A DNA stretch of 64,000 bases from Cristatella mucedo. Its lineage: Eukaryota > Bryozoa > Phylactolaemata > Cristatellidae. The translations under genes were made by a program, and so were the position numbers. The stretch covers positions 463,501 through 527,500 of the forward strand of contig WPIO01000059.1 of assembly GCA_009760855.2 (NCBI GenBank). Reading direction: 5' to 3'. The notes below the pieces were generated by a model. That model saw only the letters and a list, made by a program, of their open reading frames with translations. It did no database searches and was not told the origin of the DNA. Shown piece after piece: positions 9,950 to 20,865 of the stretch; position 1 is the first letter of the stretch, and each line of letters begins with the position of its first letter.

Positions 9950-10225
9950 AAGCCATGCATCGACTTCAAGGTTGTTTGGCTCACATTTTAGGTCACTTCG
10001 TTCTTAGGCTCCAGCCTATCTCTCAGATCTACTCCCCCACCAGGCCAAGCATTGTACTACTAGCTTTTCGGAAGCTAACAATTTACCAATACCTCTTACA
10101 AACCTCAAAACCTTTGGAGACCGTGCATTTTGTTCGTATGCTCCCAAAAACTGGAACTCACTCCCGATTTACGTAACAAAATCCCCTGATATCATCACAC
10201 AAAGGCAGCAGACTCTGCCCCCCTA
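9950..10225 (+). mobile_element. LINE-A ORF2 C-terminal fragment within the unit
   Basis: Encodes, with frame changes, AYLSDLLPHQAKH, NNLPIPLTNLKTFGDRAFCSY and NWNSLP, the same ORF2 tail as the LINE-A copies at 2.3 and 5.1 kb. The homologous fragment is present in every unit, so it was in the ancestral unit before amplification. Confidence 0.65.
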
Positions 10226-10439
10226 CGGACAGACCTAGATAGAGACGTATTGTCACCACGTTGTGGTCTTACAGCGAAATTAAAAAGAAATATTAGCTGA
10301 TCGAATAGCCATATTTGCATGCTGGCACAAGAGCCTTAAAGGATATTACCACAGCGTGCCGTTGGCAATTCAGCAGCAGCTAGTTGCAGCAGGGGCACGT
10401 GCCGCGCCCTACAACATGGCAGAGACTGGGGCAATCCCT

Positions 10440-11835
10440 ACTCGTAAACCCAACCATTGCTATAGATTGCCGTGCATTGCTGACATATAGCAAGCAAAGC
10501 AGCTCAAACATGCCAGTTTTACTTTGGAACCAGCAACATTTTTTACGTACTGACAATTAGAGCTTCTCGCTGCCAATTTCTTGTCGATTTGCTGCAAGTT
10601 TCGGTATTGGCACGGGCCATTGCTGTCGATTGCCATTCATTGCTCGCTATTGTACGTGCGCAATTGTTTGAAAGGATGTTTGATTGCACTTTAAACACTG
10701 CGTGCCGTGACGCATAAGATAAACTTGATCTTGGCCCAGTCACTTTCCTGGATGTTGAGATGGATCATAATAGATTGCCATACTTGCTCAGGCCATTGCC
10801 GTCGATTGCCATGCATTGCCCAAGATTCAATGGTCAAAGTGGATTGAAAGTATGTGTGCGGGCAGTGAGATGTTACGTGGAATGAGAATTAGACCTTAGT
10901 GCAGCCGATTTCTCGCCGATTTGCCACGGATTTCGGTATCGGCCCCTGCCATTGCTGCAGATTGACATGCATTGTTGACAATTAACGTGCAAAATAGCTT
11001 GAAGGTTCTACGATTTCCCTTTTAAAACAAAGAAATGTGAAGTGTGATGACAATTGTCACTTCTTGCAGCTGAACGTTTTGTTGACTTGCCACGGATCAT
11101 AGTGGATTGTTGCTTTGAGCCGAGCCGTTGCCGTAGAATGCCATGCAGTGCCCGAGATTGTACGAGGGCAATTGGTAAAAATGATGTGGTTGACTTTAAC
11201 CAGTGTGCTTTGTAACATGCTTTTAAAATTGGACCAGTGCAAAACCAATTTCAGATCATTTTGCAGCAGATTGCTTCGGTTTTCGGTATTGGCTTGGGCC
11301 ATTGCAGTCGACTGCAGTGCATTGCTGCCGAATGGTCAAAGCAATTGTTGTAAATATGTGCGATTACACTGTAACCGAAGATTAGAGCAACGTGCAATCA
11401 TTATTAGAGGCTAAAGTGTAGGCATTCTGTTCGTGCTGTGGCGAGTAGTGGTGGATTGACGTACTGGCCCAGGTCATTGCAGTCGGCTACTGCAGTCGAT
11501 TGCAGTGCATTGCACGAGAACGGCCGTGTCAATGCAAGAGAAAGTTTTTTAAGTACAATTTTTGCAGAGTGTACGCTCACACGCAATCAAAAGGAAGCTT
11601 TTAGAACAGGACTTATTTCCTTTCGCGGTGGAATGCAATGGATTGGGGAGTTGGCCCGGGCCACTGCAACCTTGCTTCAGTGGACTTCGTGAGAACGCGT
11701 GAGCGAAGTCGCGCAAAATTTTCTGGGTATGGCGTTCGTGTAGCGTCGTTTGATATTCCAAACTGTTGGGAACTTTTCGCAGCTGATTTGTGGTTGATTT
11801 AAAGGGAACTAGAATAGATTGCGGTGGATTGCCGT
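10440..11835. repeat. Degenerate tandem array, period about 150-187 bp
   Basis: A core word resembling ggccattgc-gtcgattgcc, usually followed by a-gcattg, recurs near 10445, 10602, 10787, 10936, 11117, 11285, 11459 and 11646, with a partial copy near 11812. Spacing averages about 175 bp. Units are strongly diverged from each other but the array is conserved between the 8.4-kb copies, so it is much older than the amplification. It resembles a decayed, nucleosome-length satellite. Equivalent arrays: 18955-20490, 27520-28930, 35960-37345, 44385-45720. Confidence 0.65.
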
Positions 11836-12205
11836 ACAGGCAATTGAAGTTGAAGCTCGTTTGCATAAGTGCTCATGCCCACAATGACGTGAAATTTGGT
11901 GGATAAAATCAAACGTGCACTAAAATATTAACTCAAAATTTGAGCTCGCCAACGCCAAAGTCTTGTCAATTTTAGTCTAATTAGAGTGAATTTGGGTGGA
12001 TAGCGGTAATTCGTCAAACCTATCTGGGGTGACGGGTTCGACGATGTTCGGATCCAAATGTCGGCGAAGTCCCGACATCGACGCTGATTTGTCTTACTGC
12101 CGTAATATATTAGGTTCTGGACGAGTTCTATGAAAACATTCCTCGCCATCCTTTGCTATATCTCGCTTTCGTGAGCATGCTAAGGGTCAACCGTCTCAGT
12201 GATTA
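11836..12205. other. Unit DNA with no gene recognised
   Basis: About 370 bp between the degenerate array and the SINE head. Minus-strand open frames of ~70 codons are conserved only because the units are near-identical. No domain is seen. Confidence 0.4.
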
Positions 12206-12290
12206 GGTGAGCCGTGATGGCACACTATGTAAGGCGGTTGCTTTCACGACTTCGGTCTCGAGGTCGTGGGTTCGATTCCTGTGGTGGGCG
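12206..12290 (+). mobile_element. tRNA-derived SINE head, copy 1
   Basis: An 85-bp tRNA-like stretch starting ggtgagccgtgatggcacac, with a good B box (GGTTCGATTCC) and an A-box-like region. A CACGAC/GTCGTG stem lies in the middle. The 3' end does not pair with the 5' end as a true acceptor stem would, so this is a SINE head rather than a functional tRNA gene. Confidence 0.65.
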
Positions 12291-12817
12291 TTCCTTTATC
12301 GAAACTGCAAGCGGTGGTGATAGCCTTAAAGGCTCTTCTGTTGCTATATAAAAAGAGGCTGTTTAATCAGTTAGCTTTTTTTATTTATTCCACACCGTCT
12401 AAATTTGAAATACTTCTTTCTTATAAACTGTTTCTTTTCTATATTAGGTACGACAAAGGCGTGCGGATGTAAGTACTTGTACTCCACTTTGTTGCCACTA
12501 ATTGCACCGAGTAAATTCGTCACCGCTATGGCAAGTGAAAACTCAGCTTGAATATCCAGATAATGACTACCGAGATATTTATTTGTCGTAGTGCCTGAAT
12601 TATAATGCACAGCCTGCTGTTATGTGTTATCAGCGGTTAGGTGTTACACGAGCCGAAATAGCATGTCGCAATCGCATGTGCCAGTCAGTATGTCATGCTC
12701 AAGGCTCTAAACAAGTTGGAAGCTTCACTCTAGGTACAGAGTCTTGAACCGTAGTTGACAGGTGCCTCGCCGCTCGGCAGCTCGGTGGTGTGAAAGGGCG
12801 TTGTTTATCGAACTTTT

Positions 12818-14170
12818 AAGTAATGAAGGACGAATTAACTGTAAAGAGTTACTTTAAATTAGCATCTAAAACTCTCAGTCACAGCATGTGTTGGAGACGA
12901 ATAGCGCTTGAATGGTGGCAAGCGCACTCGAAGGACGCTCAATGAAGCTGTAGTGAGTTCACTGATTTACGACAACCCCCCTCGTAGAGGAATGGAGTAC
13001 TTGCAGGCCTTCCTGCCAGTCCGATGCATGCATACTGTTGTTGGTAAGCTCGGCAGCGAAAAGTGTCTGTCGTGGACAGCACAGCTGCCACGTGATTACG
13101 CCATCTATCATCTCTAAATCCCCAACAAGCAGCGTGATGAATTCAAGTTTATTATTTGCATTAATTTCCTTTCATTTTTGTGTCGCAAGCTACCAAATCG
13201 AAATATACATCCTTTTCAGTCGGCGCACAAGTTTATCCTATCTTCTTTCTCCGATCGCTTAACTCATGCCTCAAACAGACCGAAGCGATGGCCGTAAAGG
13301 CTCTTCTGTCGCTATACAAAAAGATACTGTTTAATTAGCTAGGTATATTTTTTTTTTGTTATCGTATGAGTGTCGTGCGAATCAGCTGTTGCTGAACACC
13401 GGTCGTCCTGTCAAACTGACTTCTCTGTGCGATACCCAATCTCTAACTCTAATAATGGATCTGTCTTTGTGAAATGTAACTGTCTCTGTGGTCTATCTGT
13501 TGTCGGGGCCCAAAAGCTTCTCCACCGGTCGCCGGACAGCTTACAATGTAACCTTGACAGGTAACGCAACTTAAGATGTCGGTAAAGTTCTTTCAGGTTT
13601 TTCGCATTCATTATTATTATTCCTTAAATTAAGCAATCCCAAGTAGTATTATGACTGCCATGATTATTTCGAATAGTAAGCACTTAGTCTTGTAAGTAAT
13701 GAAGGACGAATCAACTGTAAAGAGTTGCTTTAAATTAGCATCTAAAACTCTCAGTCACAGCATGTGTTGGAGACAAATAGCAATTGAATGGTGGCAAGCG
13801 TTCTCGAAGGACGATCAATGCAGCTGTACTGAGTTCACTGATTTGCGACGTCCCCCCTCCCCTCGTAGAGGAATGGAGTACTTGCAGGCCTTCCTGCCAG
13901 TCCGATGCGTGCATGCTGTTCTTGGTAAGCTCGCCAGCGAAGTGTGTCTGTCGTGGACAGCACAGCTGCCACGTGATTACGCCACATATCTGCTCTAAAT
14001 CCCCAAAACAAGCAGCGTGATGAATTCAAGGTTTCTTAATTTACTTTAATTTCCTTTCATTTTCGTGCTGCAAGCTACCAAATCGAAATATACATCCTTT
14101 TCAGTCGGCGCACAAGTTTATCCTATCTTCTTTCTCCGATCGCTTAACTAATGCCTCAAACAGACCGAAG
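12818..14170. repeat. Internal direct duplication (~0.47 kb, offset 876 bp)
   Basis: 12818-13285 and 13694-14170 are diverged copies (both start aagtaatgaaggacga and end cagaccgaag). A further short pair, aaaggctcttctgt plus flanks, occurs at about 12328 and 13298, so an older duplication of nearly 1 kb is likely. A 99-codon frame in the second copy (13699-13998) is interrupted in the first, and its differences are mostly amino-acid changing, so it is not treated as a gene. Confidence 0.8.
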
Positions 14171-14724
14171 ATCCTCTTTAGACGGTGCCTTTAGCTCCTA
14201 CGGTCAACTCCGTGCGATCCTCATAGGTCGGCTAGCCAGGCATAGCAGGCAATGCGTTGAGACCTGACGCCCGCAATGCGTCAAACCGCAGCCACGCCGA
14301 ACTCCAAATCGCTCAATAAAATAAATTAAAATTTGTGCTAACAAATTTGAACTTACTTTCAGACCATTTTACGCGCTCAGTATTGGGCAATGCATGGCAA
14401 ATAAAGAAAATGGCCCGGTTAAACACTGCAACGGGGTTGAAAGCATGCTCGCGAAATACGCCAGTATACGCATACTGCGATGCTAGAGACAAGTTGGGTC
14501 CTTTCCCAGAAGCTGTGCGGTCCACAATGTCGTTCGTTCGTACAGCAGAGAGCCAGCCGATGCCCAGCACCGACAGTGTATTACCAACGCACGGAGCTAT
14601 AGAGCCCACGTCTCCCCTCGGTCCCTACTCTCGTGTGACTCCTGCCTCCTCCACTTTACAGTCCACCATCTGGCCACCAGTGGGTGACCGGCCTGGGTCC
14701 ATGCCACATCGCAGGCTCATCAGA
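14171..14724. other. Unit DNA with no gene recognised
   Basis: Holds the 109-bp sequence (14287-14395 region) that reappears at the array's right border (52409-52516), and the ccagtgggtgaccggcctgg word that reappears in the minisatellite at 52.5 kb. A 148-codon plus frame crosses these repeats and a microsatellite and is not credible as a gene. Confidence 0.5.
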
Positions 14725-14855
14725 GGAGCCGGCATACAATACATACATACACACGTACATGCGAACTACACGCCCCCTTGACCTTAAGGTCACAAGTCAG
14801 GAGCCGGCATACAATACATACATACATACATACGTACATGCGAACTACACACGAG
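14725..14855. repeat. 75-bp duplication with CATA microsatellites
   Basis: ggagccggcatacaatacat occurs at 14725 and 14800, each followed by a short CATA/TACA run and tacatgcgaactacac. Between them lies the perfect palindrome TGACCTTAAGGTCA (14779-14792). Confidence 0.85.
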
Positions 14856-15502
14856 AACGCCTATGCTCACGCCAAAGGAAGTGAAATTTTGTGAGAGATT
14901 TTGAGAGTGAGACAGCCTTTCCAGGGTAGAGTTGTTGGCGCAGGAAGGAGGATGATAATGGCGGCCAGACTTCCAGCCTCGAGGGCCTGCCTCGTTTGCA
15001 GTCTGGTGGTTAACCAGAGACTGGCAGCTTTAGCTAGCCTTTACCTAGGCGCACCATTCGTCCATTTCGTCTTTCCGGGCGTGCGGCGGAAAAAAAATGC
15101 CTCCTCCGCCGTGCCAGTCTCCGGCTTGGCCGCTGGGATCGCCGGTAGATTATAGAGGCAAGGCGGCCAGCAGTTGTCTGCTACCGTGCTCGTTTTCAGA
15201 CGCGGCTAAAGGCCGGCGTTTGCGTCACGGCGACCGACGCCGACCAGGATTCGCCATCTGCCGACGCCGGAAGCAGCTTGCTTCTGCAGTCAGGGCGGTA
15301 GGTCTTGGGTAGGGCGCTAACTACAGAATTGTGTGACAACTAGATAGGACCACAATTACTTGACCATGGGAACTAAATGCACCGTCTCCAAAAGATCTCG
15401 GTTTGTTAGAGGCACGAGCTATTCGGCTTGTTAGATGCAACATAGAGCGACAGAAGAGAATTTACTGCTATCAGAACCGCTTGCAGCTACAATACAGGAT
15501 CG
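14856..15502. other. Unit DNA, GC-rich, no gene proven
   Basis: A plus-strand frame (MAARLPASRACLVCSLVV, ATG near 14957 in a good initiation context) stays open for about 66 codons, but its frame differs between units because of an A-run length difference. It could be a small exon; I cannot support it further. Confidence 0.3.
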
Positions 15503-15585
15503 CCTGCGCAGGATTCAAACCCACGACCTCGGGAGCGAGATCGTGAAGAGCAACCAGCTTACCTAGTGTGCTATCACGGCTCACC
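15503..15585 (-). mobile_element. tRNA-derived SINE head, reverse, copy 1
   Basis: On the minus strand it reads ggtgagccgtgatagcacac and later GGTTTGAATCC (B-box-like), clearly related to but diverged from the plus-strand head at 12206. The two form a pair of inverted elements about 3.2 kb apart in every unit. Confidence 0.6.
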
Positions 15586-15903
15586 AACATGGCAGTAGCG
15601 ATGTACACGACAGACACACTCTGCTGCCGAGCTTACCGCCAGCAGTCAGCATGTATCAGACTCGCAGGAAGGCCTGCAATTAGGAATTCCAGACACTTTC
15701 AGAGGGGATAAGTCTCAGATAAAAGGATTTCTAAATCGTTTTTTGTATCGTCATTTTGAAAACGCTTGCCATCATCCAAGGGCTATTGTCAGCAACACAT
15801 GCTGTGACTGGGAGTTTTTGGGTGCTGATTTAAGGCATCTCTTTACAGTTGGTTCGTTCTTCATTGCTTGCAAGGCTAGGTGCTTTCCAGACTTCGAGGC
15901 TGA

Positions 15904-16205
15904 AGTCTATTTGAAATCGATACGGCACACTAGCACGAATGGTGCAGCCAATTATGGCTCAGCTAGCGCGCTGCAGACTATACAACTTAGACCTCGGAAT
16001 CAAGCAGCCTCACTGTCATTGCAAGCCGCTGCTTGTCTCAGGTTCGGACGATGCTAAAGTCTATTCGAAATCGATACGGCACACTAGCACGAAAGGTGCA
16101 GCCAATTATGGCTCAGCTATCACGCTGCAGACTTTAAAACTTGAACCTTGGAATCAAGCAGCCTCACTGTCATTGCAAGCCGCTGCTGGTCTCAGGTTCT
16201 GAGAT
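15904..16205. repeat. 154-bp tandem duplication
   Basis: Two copies starting agtctatt at 15904 and 16058 with about 90% identity. Each contains cgatacggcacactagcacg. The period is not a multiple of three, so the open frames across it are not one repeated protein domain. Confidence 0.85.
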
Positions 16206-16755
16206 TGCAGAATTCGAGGCGGATCAATGATGTGGCCCTTAAGTCCCGTAAAGGGCAACAGTCTGAGCGGACATCAGTAACCAGGGATTGCAGTGCCTGG
16301 GCAGGCCAGGGAGAGGCAGTTCACTGGCAGCTAAGGCCACGACACAGTATCATGAAATGAAAGCTGCGAGCTGTAATATGACTAAATGACAGAACAGCGA
16401 AAAGGTAGTGAACGCTGCTCTACGTTTCCTAACTGCCTCATATAACTGGCAGGGGTGAGCATAGCAGCAACACGAGCAAAGCTATCGCTGGAGAGTGGCC
16501 CTGGGCACAGCTGCCTTGACCGCTTTGCAATGCATCAAAGTGAAGCCCCCAGTGCGGGCCTGATCGTCGAAGCACAATCTACACTGCGAGCAGCAACAGC
16601 TTTGGCAACAGCACGGCTAAGCTCCAGTTGTGTGCAGATACTGACAATGGCACGGCTACAGGTGAAGGTCGGAGGAGGCACTCAAGCAGCATCGAGAGTG
16701 CTCACTCGGTCGCGCCAGCAATCTCGGCCGGCCGGCTAGACCGCCGGGCCGAAGG
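16206..16755. other. Unit DNA downstream of the minus-strand ORF
   Basis: In the ORF's direction this is its 3' flank. No polyadenylation signal is evident close to the stop, and no gene is recognised. In copy 4, 57 bp of it is replaced by the N at 42079. Confidence 0.4.
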
Positions 16756-16788
16756 CGTGAATGGTAGCCATGTAGGCTACCATTCACG
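16756..16788. repeat. 14-bp perfect hairpin over the ORF stop codon
   Basis: cgtgaatggtagcc and ggctaccattcacg are perfect complements around a 5-base loop. On the minus strand the first arm includes the last codons (E-W) and the TAG stop of the ORF. The same hairpin is perfect in all copies: 25407-25439, 33839-33871, 42225-42257, 50639-50671. Confidence 0.85.
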
Positions 16789-17411
16789 GTAGGCTAGCCG
16801 CAAGGCGAGCACGAACGAGATGCCTTTGCTGCTGTAAAGAAGGGCGCTCAACACGAACTGCTGTATCTTCTCTTTGTCCAGCTGGGGAAGGCAGCTCGCG
16901 TCGAAGCCGCAGTCATCGGCCTCGAACTTGGCGTCGGCCTCGAGCTCGATGACGTGCTCGAGCAGGCGCACAATTTCGAGCCCGGCAGCAGTGGAGCAGC
17001 TAGCGAACTGCTGACGAGCGTCGGGCGGCAGGCGGCGGAGAGCGGCGACGAAGTAGGGAGCGCCGTAGACGGCTCGGTTCTCGGCGTCGGGCAAATCGAG
17101 GAACGGAGGCGGCAGGCCGAGCTTCTGCATCAGCTCGTCGATCTCGGCGGCTCTCGGCTCGGCGTCGGCCGGCAGAGCGGCCTTGACCTGGCCGGCCAAG
17201 ACCTTGAGACGCAGATTGACTTCGTGAGCTTGATCCGAGAGTGGTCGAACGGCGTCGTCGCCGCCTTCACCGGAAGCGTCGATGTCGGTCTCTTGGCAGC
17301 TGCTGCTGCTGCTGGCTGCTGGGTCTGCATCTGGCAGCTGCAGCTGCCGCAGGATGACTTTTCTCAGCTGCTCTCGCTTGTCGGCCGAAATACTCAAATA
17401 ACCGAAAAACT
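16777..17411 (-). CDS. Unrecognised GC-rich terminal exon/ORF, copy 1 (intact)
   Basis: A minus-strand frame of ~210 codons, with GC-rich third positions against a more AT-rich flank. It is probably a last exon: tctttctccag at 17422-17412 is a convincing 3' splice site, and no ATG exists near the start of the open frame. The protein begins FFGYLSISADKREQLRKV, then has a Ser/Asp/Glu-rich low-complexity linker, then a helical-looking region (EVNLRLKVLAGQV, GAPYFVAALRRLPPDA, LLEHVIELEADAKFE), and ends LSALLYSSKGISFVLALRL-AYREW. No signal peptide or certain membrane segment. I do not recognise the family. This copy has one extra codon (DLPDAENR versus DLPAENR). Five near-identical copies exist and two are fully open, which suggests either recent amplification or a real gene under constraint. 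Confidence 0.5.
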
Positions 17412-17754
17412 CTGGAGAAAGACTTTTGTAATGAGTAAAAGCCGATCGATTTGCTTTACAAAACCTAACATGTGTCTCTACAGTGCAGCGGCCACTGAAG
17501 TCTCCCGGTAGGCTGGCAGAGCTGGAGCTCTGGAGCTCTGGAGCAAGGACAATAGTGAGCTAAGGTGTTTAATTCGATGGAAGTCGGCGATGTCACTTAA
17601 CTTTACAGCTTTCAACATTGACAATGAAATATGTTCAGTTTTTGTGTTAGTTACTGTCAGTGATGTAGCAGCCTCCTTGACTGTTCAAGTGGTTCACTGC
17701 CTGAAGTGGAAAACTTGACGGCACTAGTGGGAAGCTATCCGAACCACCTGAATA
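17412..17754. other. Predicted intron or 5' flank of the minus-strand ORF
   Basis: Contains a short 12-bp-type repetition of gagctctg (17523-17545). The minus frame stays open for some way past the predicted splice site but lacks an ATG in most copies. No other gene is seen. Confidence 0.35.
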
Positions 17755-17899
17755 GCCGTTTGGACTGCAGGCGGCTGGGCCTGACTGCATTCGATCAAGC
17801 AACTGCACCCGCTCGGCATGAGCTGAACAGCTAGTAACTGAATAGTCCCAGATACTTCAGGAACTTTGGAAATACCTAATTAGATCGTGCCCTGATGGA

Positions 17900-20480
17900 C
17901 CTCTCGCTCGAGCCCCCCCCGAAGAGAGCCTGGCAAATCGAGACAGCCCAATAGCAACAAAGCGAATCACTAACAATTTGATGCCCGGGGCGGACCGTAG
18001 TCGACCGTCAGCGAAAATCACAACGTGGAATCCATAACAATGATGGATAACGTGTCGGGGCGGCACTGCTGGGAATAAAAATCGTAGGCATCCAGCACCA
18101 CATAGTCAAAAATCTGTAGACTCAGTGTAGTCAAAATTTGTAAAGGGGGCAGAGAGAAAACTTGACCTCACCCAGGCAACATGCCAATTAAAGAGGTGAC
18201 ATGAAGCACAAGTCCGGGGGACAGCTTCTCGGCGAAGTACCGCAAATTCGGAGTGCAACGTTCGTTAGTCGTAAACTGGTAATAAGGGGGCAGCCTGGTC
18301 TTGGCCGAGGTCGATCGAACTTTACGCTCGGTCCGTCAGGTTCAGCATCAGCTCTCAGCGAGCTACTAGTCCCAAGCAATGCATCGAGTTTTTCAAGGTA
18401 GTTTTTGCTCACATTTTTTTAGGTCGCTTTGGGATCTTTGGCTCCAGCCCTATCTCTCAGATCTACGTACTCCCCCACTTGGCCAAGCATCGTAAACTAC
18501 TAGCTTTTTTTTTCCGGAAGCTAACAATTTACCAATACCTCCTTACAAACCTCAAAAACCTTTTTGGAGACCGTGCAATTTTTTTTGTTCGTATGCCTTC
18601 CAAAGACTTGCAACTAACTCCCAGATTTTTTACGTAACAAAATCCCTTGATATCATCAAACAAAGGCAAGTAGACTCTCCCTGGCCCCCCCCCCCTACCG
18701 GACGGACAGACCTAGATAGAGACGTAAATTGTTCCACCACGCTCCTGGGTCCTTTACAGCGAAATTAAAAGAAGAAATATTAGCTGAATCGAACAGCCAT
18801 TTTGCATGCTGGGCACAAGAGCCTTAAAAAAAGGATATTACCCACTGCTTTTGCAGTTAGCAATTTCAGCAGCAGCTCTAGTTGCAGCAGGGACACGTGC
18901 TGGCCCCCCCACAGCCCTGGCAGAGACTGGGGCAAATCCCTACTCGTAGAACCCGATCATTGCTGCAGATTGCCGTGCAAATTTCTGACAGTTTTTTGCA
19001 AGCAAAGCAAGCTCAAACATGGCCAGTTTTTTTTTATTTTTACTTTTTGTGAACCAGCAACATTTTTTTTTAACGTACTGACAATTAAGAGCTTCCTTTC
19101 TCCGCTGCCAATTTTTTGTCCTTGTCCGATTTGCTGCAAGTTTCGGTATTGGCACGGGCCATTGCTTGTCGATTGCCATTCATTGCTCGCTATTGTACGT
19201 TTGCGCAATTGTTTGAAAGGATGTTTTTTTTGATTTGCACTTTTTTAAAAACACTGCGTGCCGTGACGCATAAGAAATAAAATTTTGATCTTGGCCCAGT
19301 CACTTTTTTTCTGGATGTTGAGATGGATCATAATGGATTGCCATACTTTTTGCCTCAGGCCCCATTGCCGTCGATTGCCATGCATTGCCCCAAGATTCAA
19401 TGGTCAAAGTGGATTGAAAGTATGTTGTGCCGGGCAGTTTGAGATGTTTTTACGTGGAATGAGAATTAGACCTTAGTGCCAGCCGATTTCTCGCCACCCC
19501 CCCCTCCTCCCCCCGTTTTTTTTGCCACGGATTTTTCGGTATCGGCCCCTGCCATTGCTGCAGATTGACATGCATTGTTGACAATTAACGTGCAAAATAG
19601 CTTGAAGGTTCTACGATTTCCTTTTAAAAAACAAAGAAATGTGAAGTGTGATGACAATTGTCACTTCTTGCAGCGGCTGAACGTTTTGTTGACTTTGCCA
19701 CGGATCATAGTGGATTGTTGCTTTGAGCCGAGGCCGTTGCCGTAGAATGCCATGCAGTGGCCCGAGATTGTTACGAGGGCAATTGGTAAAAATGATGTGG
19801 TTGAGCTTTTTAAAACCAGTGTGCTTTGTAACATGCTTTTAAAATTGGACCAGTGCAAAAACCAATTTCAGATCACTTTTTTTGCAGCAGATTGCTTCGT
19901 TTTTTTCGGTATTGGCTTGGGCCATTGCAGTCGACTGCAGTGCATTGCTGCCGAATGGTCAAAGCAATTGTTGTAAATATGTGCGATTACACTGTAACCG
20001 AAGATTAGAGGCAACGTGCAATCATTATTAGAGGCTAAAGTGTAGGCATTCTGTTCGTGCTGTGGGCGAGTAGTGGTGGATTGACGTACTGGCCCAGGTC
20101 ATTGCAGTCGGCTACTGTGCAGTCGATTGCATAGTGCATTGCACGAGAACGGCCGTGTCAATGCAAGAGAAAGTTTTAGTTTTTAAGTACAATTTTTTTG
20201 CAGAGTGTACGCTCACACGCAATCAAAAGGAAGCTTTTTTTTTTAGAACAGGACTTTATTTTCCTTTTCGCGGTGGAATGCAATGGATTGGGGAGTTGGC
20301 CCGGGCCACTGCAACCTTGCTTCAGTGGACTTCGTGAGAACGCGTGAGCGAAGTCCGCGCAAAATTTTTCTGGGTATGGCGTTCGTGTAGCGTCGTTTGA
20401 TATTCCAAACTGTTGGGTAAACTTTTTTTCGCAGCTGATTTGTGGTTGATTTAAAGGGAACTAGAATAGATTGCGGTGGA
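17900..20480. other. Low-accuracy segment of copy 2
   Basis: Compared with the other copies, this stretch has dozens of extra bases, nearly all lengthening homopolymers (runs of T, A, C and G), with few substitutions. That is the error profile of unpolished long-read sequence, not of evolution. Open frames here should not be interpreted. Confidence 0.8.
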
Positions 20481-20865
20481 TTGCCGTACAGGCAATTGAA
20501 GTTGAAGCTCGTTTGCATAAGTGCCTCCATGCCCACAATGACGTGAAATTTGGTGGATAAAATCAAACGTGCACTAAAATATTAACTCAAAATTTGAGCT
20601 CGCCAACGCCAAAGTCTTGTCAATTTTAGTCTAATTAGAGTGAATTTGGGTGGATAGCGGTAATTCGTCAAACCTATCTGGGGTGACGGGTTCGACGATG
20701 TTCGGATCCAAATGTCGGCGAAGTCCCAGTCCCGACATCGACGCTGATTTGTCTTACTGCCGTAATATATTAGGTTCTGGACGAGTTCTATGAAAACATT
20801 CCTCGCCATCCTTTGCTATATCTCGCTTTCGTGAGCATGCTAAGGGTCAACCGTCTCAGTGATTA

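Larger units (their letters stand above)
9332..17754 (+). repeat. 8.4-kb tandem unit, copy 1 (8423 bp)
   Basis: The array starts at gccgtttggactgcaggcgg; the same word recurs at 17755, 26409, 34842, 43246 and 51635. The first kilobase of this edge copy carries many substitutions relative to the other copies; later parts are nearly identical. Landmarks: LINE-A fragment 9950-10225, ~175-bp degenerate array 10440-11835, SINE head 12206-12290, 0.47-kb duplication 12818-13285/13694-14170, 75-bp duplication 14725-14855, reverse SINE head 15503-15585, 154-bp duplication 15904-16205, hairpin 16756-16788, minus-strand ORF 16777-17411. Confidence 0.95.

Noticed and set aside
10440-11835. CRISPR-like spaced repeats
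   Set aside because: Repeats are long, very diverged and not separated by uniform spacers; the context is eukaryotic.
12206-12290. Functional tRNA gene
   Set aside because: The 3' end does not pair with the 5' end as an acceptor stem; best read as a SINE head.
12908-13998. Paired ~70-99-codon frames in the 0.47-kb duplication
   Set aside because: The two halves differ mainly by amino-acid-changing substitutions, and one has a stop and frame change; no sign of protein constraint.
14335-14781. 148-codon plus-strand frame repeated in several units
   Set aside because: Crosses a dispersed repeat, a minisatellite word and a CATA microsatellite; conservation is explained by unit identity.
16954-17511. 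185-codon plus-strand frame opposite the GC-rich ORF
   Set aside because: Antisense shadow of the minus-strand frame; the latter has the splice-site and composition support.
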